Position numbers and translations under genes: made by a program. A model generated the notes under the pieces. That model was not told the origin of the DNA and searched no databases. It worked only from the letters and a program-made list of their open reading frames with translations. Shown here piece by piece: positions 34,372-42,693 of a DNA stretch of 54,388 nt (within the stretch, counting starts at the first letter, position 1; each line of letters opens with the position of its first letter). The stretch is from Acidobacteriaceae bacterium (GTDB taxonomy: Bacteria; Acidobacteriota; Terriglobia; Terriglobales; Acidobacteriaceae), in NCBI GenBank assembly GCA_030037635.1, contig JASHQH010000092.1:1-54388 (forward strand), given 5' to 3'.

Positions 34372-35004
34372 TCACTTGTTCCCTGCCTTTCTATAAATGG
34401 AGGGATTCAGCGCTGGGTCGTTGTACATCTTCAACTGCCGGTAAAGTTTGAAGCTCCGCGTTCCACTCAAAATCTCGCGCCAAAGTGAATCCAGGCAGCC
34501 GGCCAGGTCGTTCCGCTGCTGGTCCAGAATGGCAAGACGCTCGCGGTTGCGCACCGCGTGGCCTTCAGGCGCATGCGCACGTTCCGCCTCCTCGCGCGTG
34601 TGATAGATCTTGAGCGCTAGAATCGAAAGCCGGTCGATGATCAAACCCGGCGTCTCGGAATGAAGCGGAGCCGCGGTGTTCGGCAATCTCTTGGGCGCCA
34701 GCCAGCCTAGAAGCGTGCGGTCCAGTTCCTCCAGCAGATCGTTGCGGCGCTGGTTAGTGTCGTCGATGCGGCGCTTGACCGCGGCCACTTCGGCGTCGCT
34801 CGCCCCGGGCGCGCGCGCCTCGTCTTCGATATGCCACAGATCGAAGTTGGCGCGATGCTGCTCGGCCGCCAATGCCGACCAATCGCCGGCCGATTTCGAT
34901 CCGCCGCCCCCGCCGTCCGCGCCATCCCCACGCACCCCGGGCGTCTGGTGCCACTCCCGTGTCAGCCGGTCCTGCAGCGCCACAATCTCCTCAGCCGAAA
35001 CCAT
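34372..35004 (-). CDS. DUF4254 family protein
   Basis: 210 residues with the family hallmarks EQHRANFDLWHIEDEARAPGASDAEVAAVKRRIDDTNQRRNDLLEELDRTL and PGLIIDRLSILALKIYH. A Gly-rich insert (GADGGGGGSKSAGD) lies near the N-terminus. The ATG at 35004 is preceded by AAAGGA. The family is helical and of unknown biochemical function; it often lies near LPS or glycosyltransferase genes in other genomes. Here the neighbours are a TPR gene and yvcK, on the same strand. No signal peptide or membrane segment. Confidence 0.82.
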   Translation of the reverse strand: MVSAEEIVALQDRLTREWHQTPGVRGDGADGGGGGSKSAGDWSALAAEQHRANFDLWHIEDEARAPGASDAEVAAVKRRIDDTNQRRNDLLEELDRTLLGWLAPKRLPNTAAPLHSETPGLIIDRLSILALKIYHTREEAERAHAPEGHAVRNRERLAILDQQRNDLAGCLDSLWREILSGTRSFKLYRQLKMYNDPALNPSIYRKAGNK

Positions 35005-35161
35005 CCTTGTTCGTCCTTTGCAGCCGCAAGCACTCCGGCCGCATGTTCATCCTAGAACGAGCTCCAATGAGAGCCCAAGCCAGGCATCGCGGTCGACCAG
35101 AGCAGAAGGCCAGACGCAGAAGCGCCTGTGGAAAAATAGGGCAAAATAAGCCTTGAAAGCA

Positions 35162-35177
35162 TACCAACTAGTCGGTA
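35162..35177. promoter_or_regulatory. candidate TetR operator 1 (TACCAACTAGTCGGTA)
   Basis: A 16-base palindrome with one mismatched pair, 40 bases before the TetR start codon. Related to the second palindrome at 35198-35211 by the shared TACCAACT/AGTTGGT half sites. An inference of operator function rests on symmetry and position only. Confidence 0.6.
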
Positions 35178-35197
35178 CTGTCATACCAAACCGTCAT

Positions 35198-35211
35198 ACC
35201 AACTGGTTGGT
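35198..35211. promoter_or_regulatory. candidate TetR operator 2 (ACCAAC-TG-GTTGGT)
   Basis: Perfect 6-bp inverted arms with a 2-base centre, ending five bases before the ATG of the TetR gene. Binding here would block translation start or transcription. It repeats the ACCAAC half of the first operator at 35162-35177, spaced 36 bases start to start. Confidence 0.6.
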
Positions 35212-35216
35212 TCCCC

Positions 35217-35882
35217 ATGCCTGCTGCCATTGAAACTTCCCGCGATTCCCGCACCCGCATTCTCGACGCCGCCCTCCATGTAATTCGCGCCAAAGGCTAT
35301 TCCGCGGCCCGGGTTGAAGATATCTGCGAAGCCGCCGGCCTCACCAAGGGCGGTTTCTTTCATCATTTTTCAAGCAAAGAAGACCTGGGTCTCGCCGCCG
35401 CCGAACATTTCTTTGGCGTCGCCGACAGGATCTTTTCCGCGGCGCCCTACCACTCGTTTCCTGATCCGCTCGAACGTCTGCTTGGCTACGTCGACTACCG
35501 CAAGGCCATCCTCCGCGGAGAGCTGCCCGAGTACACCTGCCTCCTGGGGACCATGGTTCAGGAAACCTACGAGACCCACCCGGCCATCCGCAAAGTGTGC
35601 GAACGCTGCATCGCTGCCCACGTGGCGACCCTCGCCACCGACATCGAAGCGGCCATCAAAAAGTATGGCATCGCCAACGATTGGACCGCCGCGAGCCTTG
35701 CTTACTACACTCAGGCGGTGATCCAGGGAGCTTTCATCCTTGCCAAAGCGCAACAGAGCTCTCTCATTGCCGCGGGATGCCTTGATCACCTGCGCCGCTA
35801 CCTCGGGCTCCTCTTCACTTGTTCCCGATCCGCAAGATTTTCGCACGCCCAAGCCACGACCCAACCCGCCTGGAGCTTCTGA
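35217..35882 (+). CDS. TetR family transcriptional regulator
   Basis: 221 residues. The N-terminal HTH is clear: TRILDAALHVIRAKGYSAARVEDICEAAGLTKGGFFHHFSSKEDLGLAAAEHFF (about residues 13-66). The ligand-binding part (YTCLLGTMVQETYETHPAIRKVCERC) resembles the group with a Cys-rich C-terminal domain. It probably represses its own transcription, as two palindromic operators lie upstream. Its stop lies two bases from the start of the GyrI-like gene, so both are likely in one transcript and that partner may feed back on the regulator's signal. Confidence 0.93.
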   Translation: MPAAIETSRDSRTRILDAALHVIRAKGYSAARVEDICEAAGLTKGGFFHHFSSKEDLGLAAAEHFFGVADRIFSAAPYHSFPDPLERLLGYVDYRKAILRGELPEYTCLLGTMVQETYETHPAIRKVCERCIAAHVATLATDIEAAIKKYGIANDWTAASLAYYTQAVIQGAFILAKAQQSSLIAAGCLDHLRRYLGLLFTCSRSARFSHAQATTQPAWSF

Positions 35883-35884
35883 TC

Positions 35885-36352
35885 ATGCCGGAGACCCTGA
35901 ACCTCACCGTGCAAGCTGAAACCGTCGAATTCCCCGCCACCAACTACGTTTTTATCGAGCGGATCGGCAACATCCCCGCCAACGCGCCTCAAGCGTGGCA
36001 GGCAGTCCTGAAATTTGCGCCCGTTCTCATGCAGCGCAACCAGATCACCGGAGCTGCCGCTCTTTATAAACCTGACCAGGGAATCTATCGCGCGGGTTTC
36101 ATGCTGGCAGCTCCGCCTGTCAATCTTCCCGCGGAACTCACTTACGAGAAATTCCACGGCGGCAAGTACGCGCGCTTCACACTCACCGGTCCATTCGACC
36201 AATTGCCTGAAGCCACGCGCCGTGCCTTCGAAGTCGTCGCGGAAAAGAAAATCCCTCTCCGCGACGCCTTCCATATCGAGCACTACCTTACCGATCCCAA
36301 CACCACGCCCGCGGATCAGAACGTCACCGCCATCCTGTTTCCGGCGGTCTGA
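35885..36352 (+). CDS. GyrI-like small-molecule-binding domain protein
   Basis: 155 residues starting at the ATG 35885, two bases after the TetR stop codon. The GyrI/AraC-effector-binding fold is suggested by VQAETVEFPATNYVFIERIGNIPANAPQAWQAVLKF, KPDQGIYRAGFMLAAPPVNLPAELTYEKFHGGKYARFTLTGPFDQLPEATRRAFEVV, and the final HIEHYLTDPNTTPADQNVTAILFPAV, ending in the usual C-terminal strand. Proteins of this group bind hydrophobic or cationic drugs or act on cyclopropanoid compounds. Its tight linkage to the TetR gene suggests a self-regulated resistance or ligand-sensing unit. The exact ligand is unknown. Confidence 0.85.
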   Translation: MPETLNLTVQAETVEFPATNYVFIERIGNIPANAPQAWQAVLKFAPVLMQRNQITGAAALYKPDQGIYRAGFMLAAPPVNLPAELTYEKFHGGKYARFTLTGPFDQLPEATRRAFEVVAEKKIPLRDAFHIEHYLTDPNTTPADQNVTAILFPAV

Positions 36353-36403
36353 CGTCTGCGTCGATTCCCGGCCATTCTACTGGGGAACGTCTCCGCCGGT
36401 TTC

Positions 36404-39400
36404 TTAAAGCCCCGTTGCCGTAACCGTCAGGTTGAGGGTCGTGCTCGTGGTATAGGTACCGAAGGGCTCCACGTCCATAGTGCCGGTGATGGTTACGTCG
36501 TAAGTGCCCGCTGCCGTGCCGGGACTGGAGATGTTGTACTGTCCGCCGCTTCCGCCGGTGCAGCCGCCAAGGCCGAGGAAAAACGCAAGCATGGCCAATG
36601 CCGACAGCGAAGCAAACAGCCGGCGCCCGCGACGCCTGAAACCAAGCGCCAGCAATCCAGCCAACGCCAGCGTACTCAATCCGCCCCACGGTTTCCGCCG
36701 CGGCCCAGTCGACGCTTGTTGCAGGGTCGGCCCATTGGTGTAAATGGTCACCGACGATGTGCCCGACAGGATACCGGTCGTCGAATTGTACGATGGGTCG
36801 AAGGTTCCGGGGTTGAAGACGCACGCCGCCCCGGTCGGCAAGCCGGAACAGGACAGCACGACGTCGGAATAGTAATAGTTTGTGAAGAGCGGGTTGGTTG
36901 CGAATGCAATCGAGATCGAGTTGGTGTTTTGCCCCGCCGGAATCGAGGCCGAGGCCGAGCCCAGCGTGAGCGTCGGGCCGACCTCGGTGGCTTGCACGGC
37001 CTGCGACCCCGAGCCCACATAGTTCGCGTCGCCTGAATAGCTGGCGGTAATGTTGTGCGTGCCCGGGCTCAGCGTGCTCACGTTCAGCGTAGCTTGCGCT
37101 TCGCCGTCCACTGGCACGCCCAGCGAGGCCGTGCCTAGGGCTGCGCCCGCACCGCTGTTCGCCGAAGCGTCAGTGAAGGTGACGGTCCCCGTTGGCGCGG
37201 GACCGGTAAAGTCCCCGATCACCGTTGCCGTCAGCGTCATTGGACTCGAGGTGTAGGTAAAGCCCGCTTCCAGCGCGCCGGCCACAATGGTCGTGGCCGT
37301 CGGTATCTTCGTTCCCACCGTGATGTCTGCCGCGCCCGAGGAATTGGCCAGGTCGTTGGCGTCACCGCTGTATTGCGCGATGATCGCGTGCACGCCTGTG
37401 GTGGGGAAGGTGACGGCCAACGTCGCCGTGTTTACCGACGACAGCGCCACGGTACCCAGGTTCGTTTCCGGAGTCGCGCTCATGTCGTAGAACACCACGT
37501 TGCCCGTAACCGGAGCCTCGCCATAGTAGATCTCGTTGCTCGCCTCGTACAGCGGCTGAACGTTAACCAGCAGATTGACCGCCGTGTTCACCGCCGGATT
37601 GGTGTAGCTGGGAGTAAGCGAAACCAGCACCGGGCTTTTGGCCACCATCAGGCTTACCGGTGCAGAGACGCTGGACTGAAAACTTGCGCTGGCTGCGGGT
37701 GACGCCGCAACAATCTGGTATGTGCCCGCACCCAACACAGTTTGCCCGCAGCACGCCAGGCTCACCGTCGCGCCGCCGTTCACAAAGGCCAGGCCCTCAC
37801 CCGTGGCTGCAAGGCCTGCGGTTCCCAACGTCGTCGCGCCGCTGGTAAATGTGTAAGTGCCCGGAACCGGATAGCCGGTCCCGCTGTTGTTGCCATACGC
37901 TGTGGCCATCAGCGTAATCGGCGAACCATATGGAACCGTACCCGTCACGCTGGTTGAGGCGACCGTCGTGGTCGGCTCCGCACTCACGGTCAGAGCCGTC
38001 CCGGTCGAGCTGGCCGGCGCAAAGTTTGTGTCGCCGGCGTAGCGCGCGGTCAGGTTGTAGCTGCCGCCCGGCAACTCAACCCCTGCGGCCGCACCGAACG
38101 TCACCGCTGCCGTTCCCGCCGCACCCAGCGTGATCCGGTCCACGCCCTGCGATCCCGCCATCAGCACCACGTCGCCCGTGGGCGTCGCCCCTCCGCTCCC
38201 CGTCACCGTCACTGTCGCCGTCAGCGCATCGCCATGCTCGATGCTGGTCACGCCGCCGGTGCTCAGGGTCACGGTAGTCGTGCCGCTGCCCGTCGGCGGA
38301 GTCCAATTGGTCGCCAGCTTATTCACATCCACTGAGCCCAATCCCGTCGCCAGGTCGTAGCCCGGCGTCGCCTCGTATCCCGCCAGGTCCGGAGCACCGT
38401 CGCAGTAATCCGTCTGGGAGAGCTCGTAGAAGCAGTTATCGGGAACATTCGTATCGCCCACAGTGATGTCGTGAAAGGGCGAGCTCGATCCTGCTGCCAG
38501 ACGGTAGAACGTAGGGTTGGGATTGCCCGCCCCGCCCACTTCGTTGTTCTGCTGGTTTACCGCAGCCTGGATGCCCGCCCACACTTGCGCCGAGAGCGAC
38601 GTGCCGATCACTCCCAGCGCATAGCCTTCTGCGCAGTCGCCGCCCGCATCGGTTTCGCACACCATGTATGCCAGGTTGTCGCCGGCCACCAGCGAAACGT
38701 CGGGCACGTCCCGCGAGCCGTCGGCCGGAACGCCCGGCCCCGTTTGCCATGACGGCTTGGTGAAATTGATCGAGACCCCGCCGCCACCCGCTAGCGGCCG
38801 TCCGTCCTCAGGATTCTCGAAATCATTCCACGTGCTCTCAGGAATGTAAGCGGATGCGGTGTAGCTGGGCGGAGGGAAATATACATTGGGATCGGGCATC
38901 ACAAACTCCGTGCCGCCCACCGACACGTTCCACGGCGAGTCACCGATCGCATTTACCCCAAATCCCGTGTTGATGCCGGTATAGTCGCAGGAGTCGCCCC
39001 CGTAGTCGCCCGCAGCCACAAAATGGCTGATGCCTTCGGCTGCGCCCTGCTCATAAGCTGCTTTGAACAGCGCCACCGTGTTGGGCGCAAAGGTGTTCTC
39101 CAGGGTTTCGCAGCCTCCGTAGCTCATCGAGGCAATGGGCGAGATGTCGTTGTCGACCGCGTAGGCCATCGAAAGCACAATGCCCTGGTTCAGCTCCGTC
39201 GATCCGCTCACAATCACGTTCAATGTGGCATCGGGCGCCAGCGCGCCTGCATATTCCGCGTCGGCGATGGCTTCCGTCTCGTCGCCGCTAACCAGCCCCG
39301 GGTCCGGACCGTTCACGATCATGTTCATGCTCGCCGCCGGAAGTCCGGTGATGGTCCTGAAGTTGATCAGATCCTGGGCAACAATGTCGCTTTCCTCGAT

Positions 39401-40168
39401 GAGCGCAATCGACTGTCCCTGCCCCAGCACGTTGGCATTGGCAAGCGGCCCCGCGTCGTAAATGGCGCTCAAATCCGCCGGCCCGGTCAACGCTGAGTTT
39501 TGAATATCGATCTGCGGATTGGCTCCCGTGCTCTGACTTCCTGACCCTTGAATCGCCGCGATGTGGTACTCCGGCGTCATTTGCGTGAACGAGTTCAGGC
39601 TCGTTCCGCTCACCGCTGCGGCCAGTGCCGTAGGAACGCTGGCTGGCTTGGCGTTCGCAAAATACTTCTTGCCCTTCACACTGTAGCGATGCATCTCCGT
39701 CTGGAAAGCTGACTCCACCTGCGCGCTTGTCCCCGTAAAGAGCAGAAACTGGCGTCCATTCGAGGACTTTTCTACGGTGAAGCCCTGCGCCTCGAGCCAG
39801 CCGGCGATCTTGGCCATGTCGTTCGAGCTGGGGCCGAAGCGCTGGCCGAACTGGGTGGGCGTCAGCCACTGGTGATACTGCGGCGAGCCCGGGTCTTGCT
39901 GATCCTGCAGCAATTGTTCGAGCTCAGTTTCCTGAGCCGCGCTGCGCCGCGTGAGCAGAACCATGCGATGAAACACTTGCGTGCCGGGCACCCTGCCCAG
40001 GTCATTCTGTTTGGTAGCCAGTGGATGCACGCCGTTCGTGATGGTGCGCTGCGTAGCAATGATGGGCGTGGTCAGGCGGTCCGCCGGCTCGCTTTGCGAG
40101 AAACCAGGGACAGAGCAAAGAAAAACCACGGCGGCCACAAACGAAGTTCGATAAAGGCTGTGCTGCAT
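36404..40168 (-). CDS. secreted S53 peptidase (pro-kumamolisin) with Ig-like repeats
   Basis: 1254 residues from the ATG at 40168 (TGGAG upstream); the frame extends to 40288. Order: signal peptide MQHSLYRTSFVAAVVFLCSVPGFSQ; pro-domain (about 25-200) with QYHQWLTPTQFGQRF and FANAKPASVP; S53 catalytic domain (about 240-610) with the ExxxD pair in DETEAIADAEYAGALAP, the FVAAGDYGGDSCDY oxyanion region and the Ser in IGTSLSAQVWAG; then several bacterial Ig-like (Big_3-type) modules such as PSGTATFxD variants; then hydrophobic segments and a GGCTGGSGG tail. Serine-carboxyl endopeptidases of this family work at acidic pH outside the cell. Confidence 0.9.
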   Translation of the reverse strand: MQHSLYRTSFVAAVVFLCSVPGFSQSEPADRLTTPIIATQRTITNGVHPLATKQNDLGRVPGTQVFHRMVLLTRRSAAQETELEQLLQDQQDPGSPQYHQWLTPTQFGQRFGPSSNDMAKIAGWLEAQGFTVEKSSNGRQFLLFTGTSAQVESAFQTEMHRYSVKGKKYFANAKPASVPTALAAAVSGTSLNSFTQMTPEYHIAAIQGSGSQSTGANPQIDIQNSALTGPADLSAIYDAGPLANANVLGQGQSIALIEESDIVAQDLINFRTITGLPAASMNMIVNGPDPGLVSGDETEAIADAEYAGALAPDATLNVIVSGSTELNQGIVLSMAYAVDNDISPIASMSYGGCETLENTFAPNTVALFKAAYEQGAAEGISHFVAAGDYGGDSCDYTGINTGFGVNAIGDSPWNVSVGGTEFVMPDPNVYFPPPSYTASAYIPESTWNDFENPEDGRPLAGGGGVSINFTKPSWQTGPGVPADGSRDVPDVSLVAGDNLAYMVCETDAGGDCAEGYALGVIGTSLSAQVWAGIQAAVNQQNNEVGGAGNPNPTFYRLAAGSSSPFHDITVGDTNVPDNCFYELSQTDYCDGAPDLAGYEATPGYDLATGLGSVDVNKLATNWTPPTGSGTTTVTLSTGGVTSIEHGDALTATVTVTGSGGATPTGDVVLMAGSQGVDRITLGAAGTAAVTFGAAAGVELPGGSYNLTARYAGDTNFAPASSTGTALTVSAEPTTTVASTSVTGTVPYGSPITLMATAYGNNSGTGYPVPGTYTFTSGATTLGTAGLAATGEGLAFVNGGATVSLACCGQTVLGAGTYQIVAASPAASASFQSSVSAPVSLMVAKSPVLVSLTPSYTNPAVNTAVNLLVNVQPLYEASNEIYYGEAPVTGNVVFYDMSATPETNLGTVALSSVNTATLAVTFPTTGVHAIIAQYSGDANDLANSSGAADITVGTKIPTATTIVAGALEAGFTYTSSPMTLTATVIGDFTGPAPTGTVTFTDASANSGAGAALGTASLGVPVDGEAQATLNVSTLSPGTHNITASYSGDANYVGSGSQAVQATEVGPTLTLGSASASIPAGQNTNSISIAFATNPLFTNYYYSDVVLSCSGLPTGAACVFNPGTFDPSYNSTTGILSGTSSVTIYTNGPTLQQASTGPRRKPWGGLSTLALAGLLALGFRRRGRRLFASLSALAMLAFFLGLGGCTGGSGGQYNISSPGTAAGTYDVTITGTMDVEPFGTYTTSTTLNLTVTATGL

Positions 40169-40742
40169 ATGGGCTCCAGGCGTAACGGTGAGGAAGTGCA
40201 TGAGTCGGCTGACGGTAGCGACGGCAATTTTGACAAGGATTGCGTTGTGGCCGATTCCGAAGGTTTCCGCGTTCCGGATTTCAGGCACAAAATCCTGTCC
40301 ACGCGCGCTTTGCGCCGGTGCGCCGCGTGAACCTTGGATGCCTTGATTCCAGACCCGGCGTTCCCTTGACTACAACCTTGTTTTCGAACCAGGAAACGGG
40401 ACCATTGTACGTCGAAGCGGCAGACTCGCGAAATCCACCCAATGCGTCATCGACAAAGAGCCCCCTGCCGATGCGGGCCGAGCCAAATCGGCAAAACGTG
40501 CTGCGGGCCTGGCTGAGCTGGTTGCGCATTCGTTCCCCGTACCGCCGGCCTCGGCGCCTTCCTCAGAAAGGAATGTGACCCAGCGCACTGCCCCAAATGG
40601 GACAGAAAAGAAAGGCATTGCCGCTGAAGAACTCAGGCGCAAAGTTGTCCTTGAAACCAGCTGCGCGCGGGGCTAAGATGGTTCACCAAATACTCCATTC
40701 GCCGTATTTCTGTTGCTTCCCTGCCGGCGCGGATCGGGCCCG
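40169..40742. other. 574-base intergenic region, divergent promoters
   Basis: Separates the divergent S53 protease (minus) and LuxR-type (plus) genes. Several short open frames on both strands have no recognisable motif. No strong palindrome, repeat or terminator was recognised. The two promoters must lie here. Confidence 0.45.
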
Positions 40743-41840
40743 ATGGAAGGCTTGCGGCAATCCGAGCTGCGATCGCTTCTTGCTTTCGTGCGCGAGTGCT
40801 ACGCATTCCGCACTGCGGAGCCGTTCGAGCATTTTGCCCCGCGCCTGGTTACCTCTCTGGCCCGGCTGATCCCCGCGGCCCACGTCACTTACAACGAGAT
40901 GTACCCGGAGAAATCGGAGTCGCACAACTGCACCAGCAGCGCGGAGCTCGGCACTGCCAAGGCCGCTGGCCTTTGGCAGGAGCACATGAACGAGCACCCG
41001 ATCATGGTTCATGTGCTGGAGACGCCCGACCGGCACGCGCGCAGGATCTCCGACTTCTGGAGCCGGCGTCAGCTGCACGATCGCGGGTTGCATTGCGACT
41101 TTTACAGGCACTACGGCATCGAAGATGCCCTGTGCATCACCATTCCCTGCCGCTTGCCGCGGATCATCGGTGTGGGCTGGCACGATGATCGCATCTTCAG
41201 CGAGCGCGAACGCCTGATCGCCGACCTGGTTCGCCCTCATATCAGCCAGGCCTGGCACAATGCCAGGATGATCGGCCGCCTGCAAGGACAGTTGCGCATG
41301 CTCCAGCAGGGCATTGAAAACGTCAGCGCGGGAGTCATCTTATGCAGCGGGCGCGGCAAGGTGCTGTTCATCAATGCGCAGGCGCGGCGCTACCTGGCCG
41401 ATTATTTCGGCGTCACCCAGCAAACCGATCGCCGCCTTCCCGCCGATCTTCTGCTTTGGGTGCGGCTCAAGAATGCCGAGTTGAGCAAAAATGACGATGC
41501 GCCCTTTGTCCGCGAACCGCTGGCCTGCGCCGGGGAAAACGCCCGCATGGCCGTACGGCTGCTCTGGCAAGACGGCGCGAACCTGATCTTGATGGAAGAG
41601 CAGCGGTACAGCCCGAGAGCCGGCGGCCTGGACTCCTATGGACTGACTGCTCGCGAAACCGAGGTATTGACCTGGATTGCCCGCGGAAAGACCAACCAGG
41701 ACATCGCCATCATCCTCGCCATGCAAACGGCCACTGTAAAAAAGCATGTCGAACACATCCTGCAGAAGCTGGGTGTGGAGACGCGAACCGCGGCGGCCGC
41801 GATGGCGCTCGCGAGCCACGGACGCGACGAAACGCGTTAG
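40743..41840 (+). CDS. LuxR-type regulator with N-terminal sensor domain
   Basis: 365 residues from the ATG at 40743; a TTG at 40713 is also in frame. The N-terminal 285 residues have no clear family by eye: a helical ECYAFRTAEPFEHFAPRLVTSLARLIPAAHVTYNEM, then a GAF/PAS-like part (CDFYRHYGIEDALCITIPCRLPRIIGVGWHDDRIFSERERLIADLVRPHI). The C-terminus (about 300-360) is a LuxR HTH: YGLTARETEVLTWIARGKTNQDIAIILAMQTATVKKHVEHILQKLGVETRTAAAA. No receiver domain, so it senses a ligand directly. It lies upstream of a smaller LuxR protein and a palindrome that recurs beyond it. Confidence 0.88.
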   Translation: MEGLRQSELRSLLAFVRECYAFRTAEPFEHFAPRLVTSLARLIPAAHVTYNEMYPEKSESHNCTSSAELGTAKAAGLWQEHMNEHPIMVHVLETPDRHARRISDFWSRRQLHDRGLHCDFYRHYGIEDALCITIPCRLPRIIGVGWHDDRIFSERERLIADLVRPHISQAWHNARMIGRLQGQLRMLQQGIENVSAGVILCSGRGKVLFINAQARRYLADYFGVTQQTDRRLPADLLLWVRLKNAELSKNDDAPFVREPLACAGENARMAVRLLWQDGANLILMEEQRYSPRAGGLDSYGLTARETEVLTWIARGKTNQDIAIILAMQTATVKKHVEHILQKLGVETRTAAAAMALASHGRDETR

Positions 41841-41874
41841 CAGCCCGGCAACAGGCAGTGCACATGGTGGGAAG

Positions 41875-41894
41875 AATACGCCAAAAAGCGTATT
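41875..41894. promoter_or_regulatory. palindrome AATACGC-N6-GCGTATT (site 1)
   Basis: Seven-bp inverted arms (41875-41881, 41888-41894) around CAAAAA, 35 bases after the first LuxR gene and 144 bases upstream of the small LuxR start. Nearly the same sequence recurs at 42388-42407. Candidate binding site for one or both LuxR proteins. Confidence 0.65.
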
Positions 41895-42037
41895 GCCCTT
41901 AACCCCATCACCGCCGAAAAATGATTCAGCCGGGTAGGCGCAGCGTCGGGATTGCGAGAAGTGATTGCCGTTTACGCGCGGTGCGGGCCTAATCTCAACT
42001 CTCTGCGGTGGCGGGCCTGACGGCACGAGATCTGCCT

Positions 42038-42322
42038 ATGAACAAAGCTGCTGCTGTTTCCCGGTTTGAAAAGCTCGGACTCACGCGCCGCGAAGCCGAT
42101 GTACTCCTGTGGATCGTTCAGGGACAATCCAACGCCGAGATCGGCGCCAGCCTGTGCATCAGCCCGCGTACCGTGAAGAAGCATCTGGAACATGTCTTCC
42201 GCAAATTGGGAGTAAAAACCCGTCTGGCTGCCGCGGCTCGCGCCAGCCAGGTCTATTCCGCGAGGCCTCGCTTCTCGTCGAACTTCCGCCAAGACGAGAT
42301 CATGCGCGATCAATTGCCCTGA
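42038..42322 (+). CDS. small LuxR-type HTH protein
   Basis: 94 residues from the ATG at 42038; a GTG at 42008 would add ten. Almost all of it is a LuxR HTH (residues 9-68): FEKLGLTRREADVLLWIVQGQSNAEIGASLCISPRTVKKHLEHVFRKLGVKTRLAAAARA. This is closely related to the HTH of the 365-residue regulator upstream. It lacks any sensor domain, so it is either a HTH-only regulator (GerE-like) or the remnant of a larger gene. The frame has no evidence of decay: it is open, with a plausible start. It is flanked by two copies of the same palindrome. Confidence 0.85.
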   Translation: MNKAAAVSRFEKLGLTRREADVLLWIVQGQSNAEIGASLCISPRTVKKHLEHVFRKLGVKTRLAAAARASQVYSARPRFSSNFRQDEIMRDQLP

Positions 42323-42693
42323 CCCAAAGCGCGCATCGCAATTATGACAGCTGCTCAAGAAAAGACGGGAAGAATGATTAGTAAGGTAATACGCCACAAG
42401 GCGTATTGCGCCACGCCTGTGCCGGCTGGAAAATAGTCCCGCTAATCCGAAATGTTGATGGAACGCGAGTGCGCCTGAAGTGTGGCGAAGCCGCGCCGGT
42501 GCGCTCGACGGTCCCATCACAACCTGAGCCAACAGCATGGGCCGAACCAATTGGCGCACTTCCGCAATTTTCCAAGACAACAGACGGGGCCTCACTTGCC
42601 ATAAACCGCAGGTCCGTCAAGGGATCGCACGCGAAAGGTCCGACGCGGAGATCAAGACAGTCCTTGCGCCGTAAGGGCGCATGAGGGGGATCG
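42323..42693. other. 371-base leader region upstream of the giant lipoprotein
   Basis: Holds the second palindrome (42388-42407) and the promoter of the lipoprotein gene. A good ribosome-binding site (GAGGGGG) lies at 42682-42688, just before the ATG at 42694. A 92-codon open frame at 42406-42684 has no motifs and is not called. Confidence 0.5.
42388..42407. promoter_or_regulatory. palindrome AATACGCC-N4-GGCGTATT (site 2)
   Basis: Perfect 8-bp inverted arms (42388-42395, 42400-42407) around ACAA, 66 bases beyond the small LuxR gene and 286 bases upstream of the giant lipoprotein. Same arms as site 1 at 41875-41894. It fits the symmetry expected of LuxR-family dimers. Confidence 0.7.

Noticed and set aside
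42406-42684. 92-codon frame in the leader of the giant lipoprotein
   Set aside because: No family signs; it ends just before the ribosome-binding site of the lipoprotein and is likely untranslated leader.
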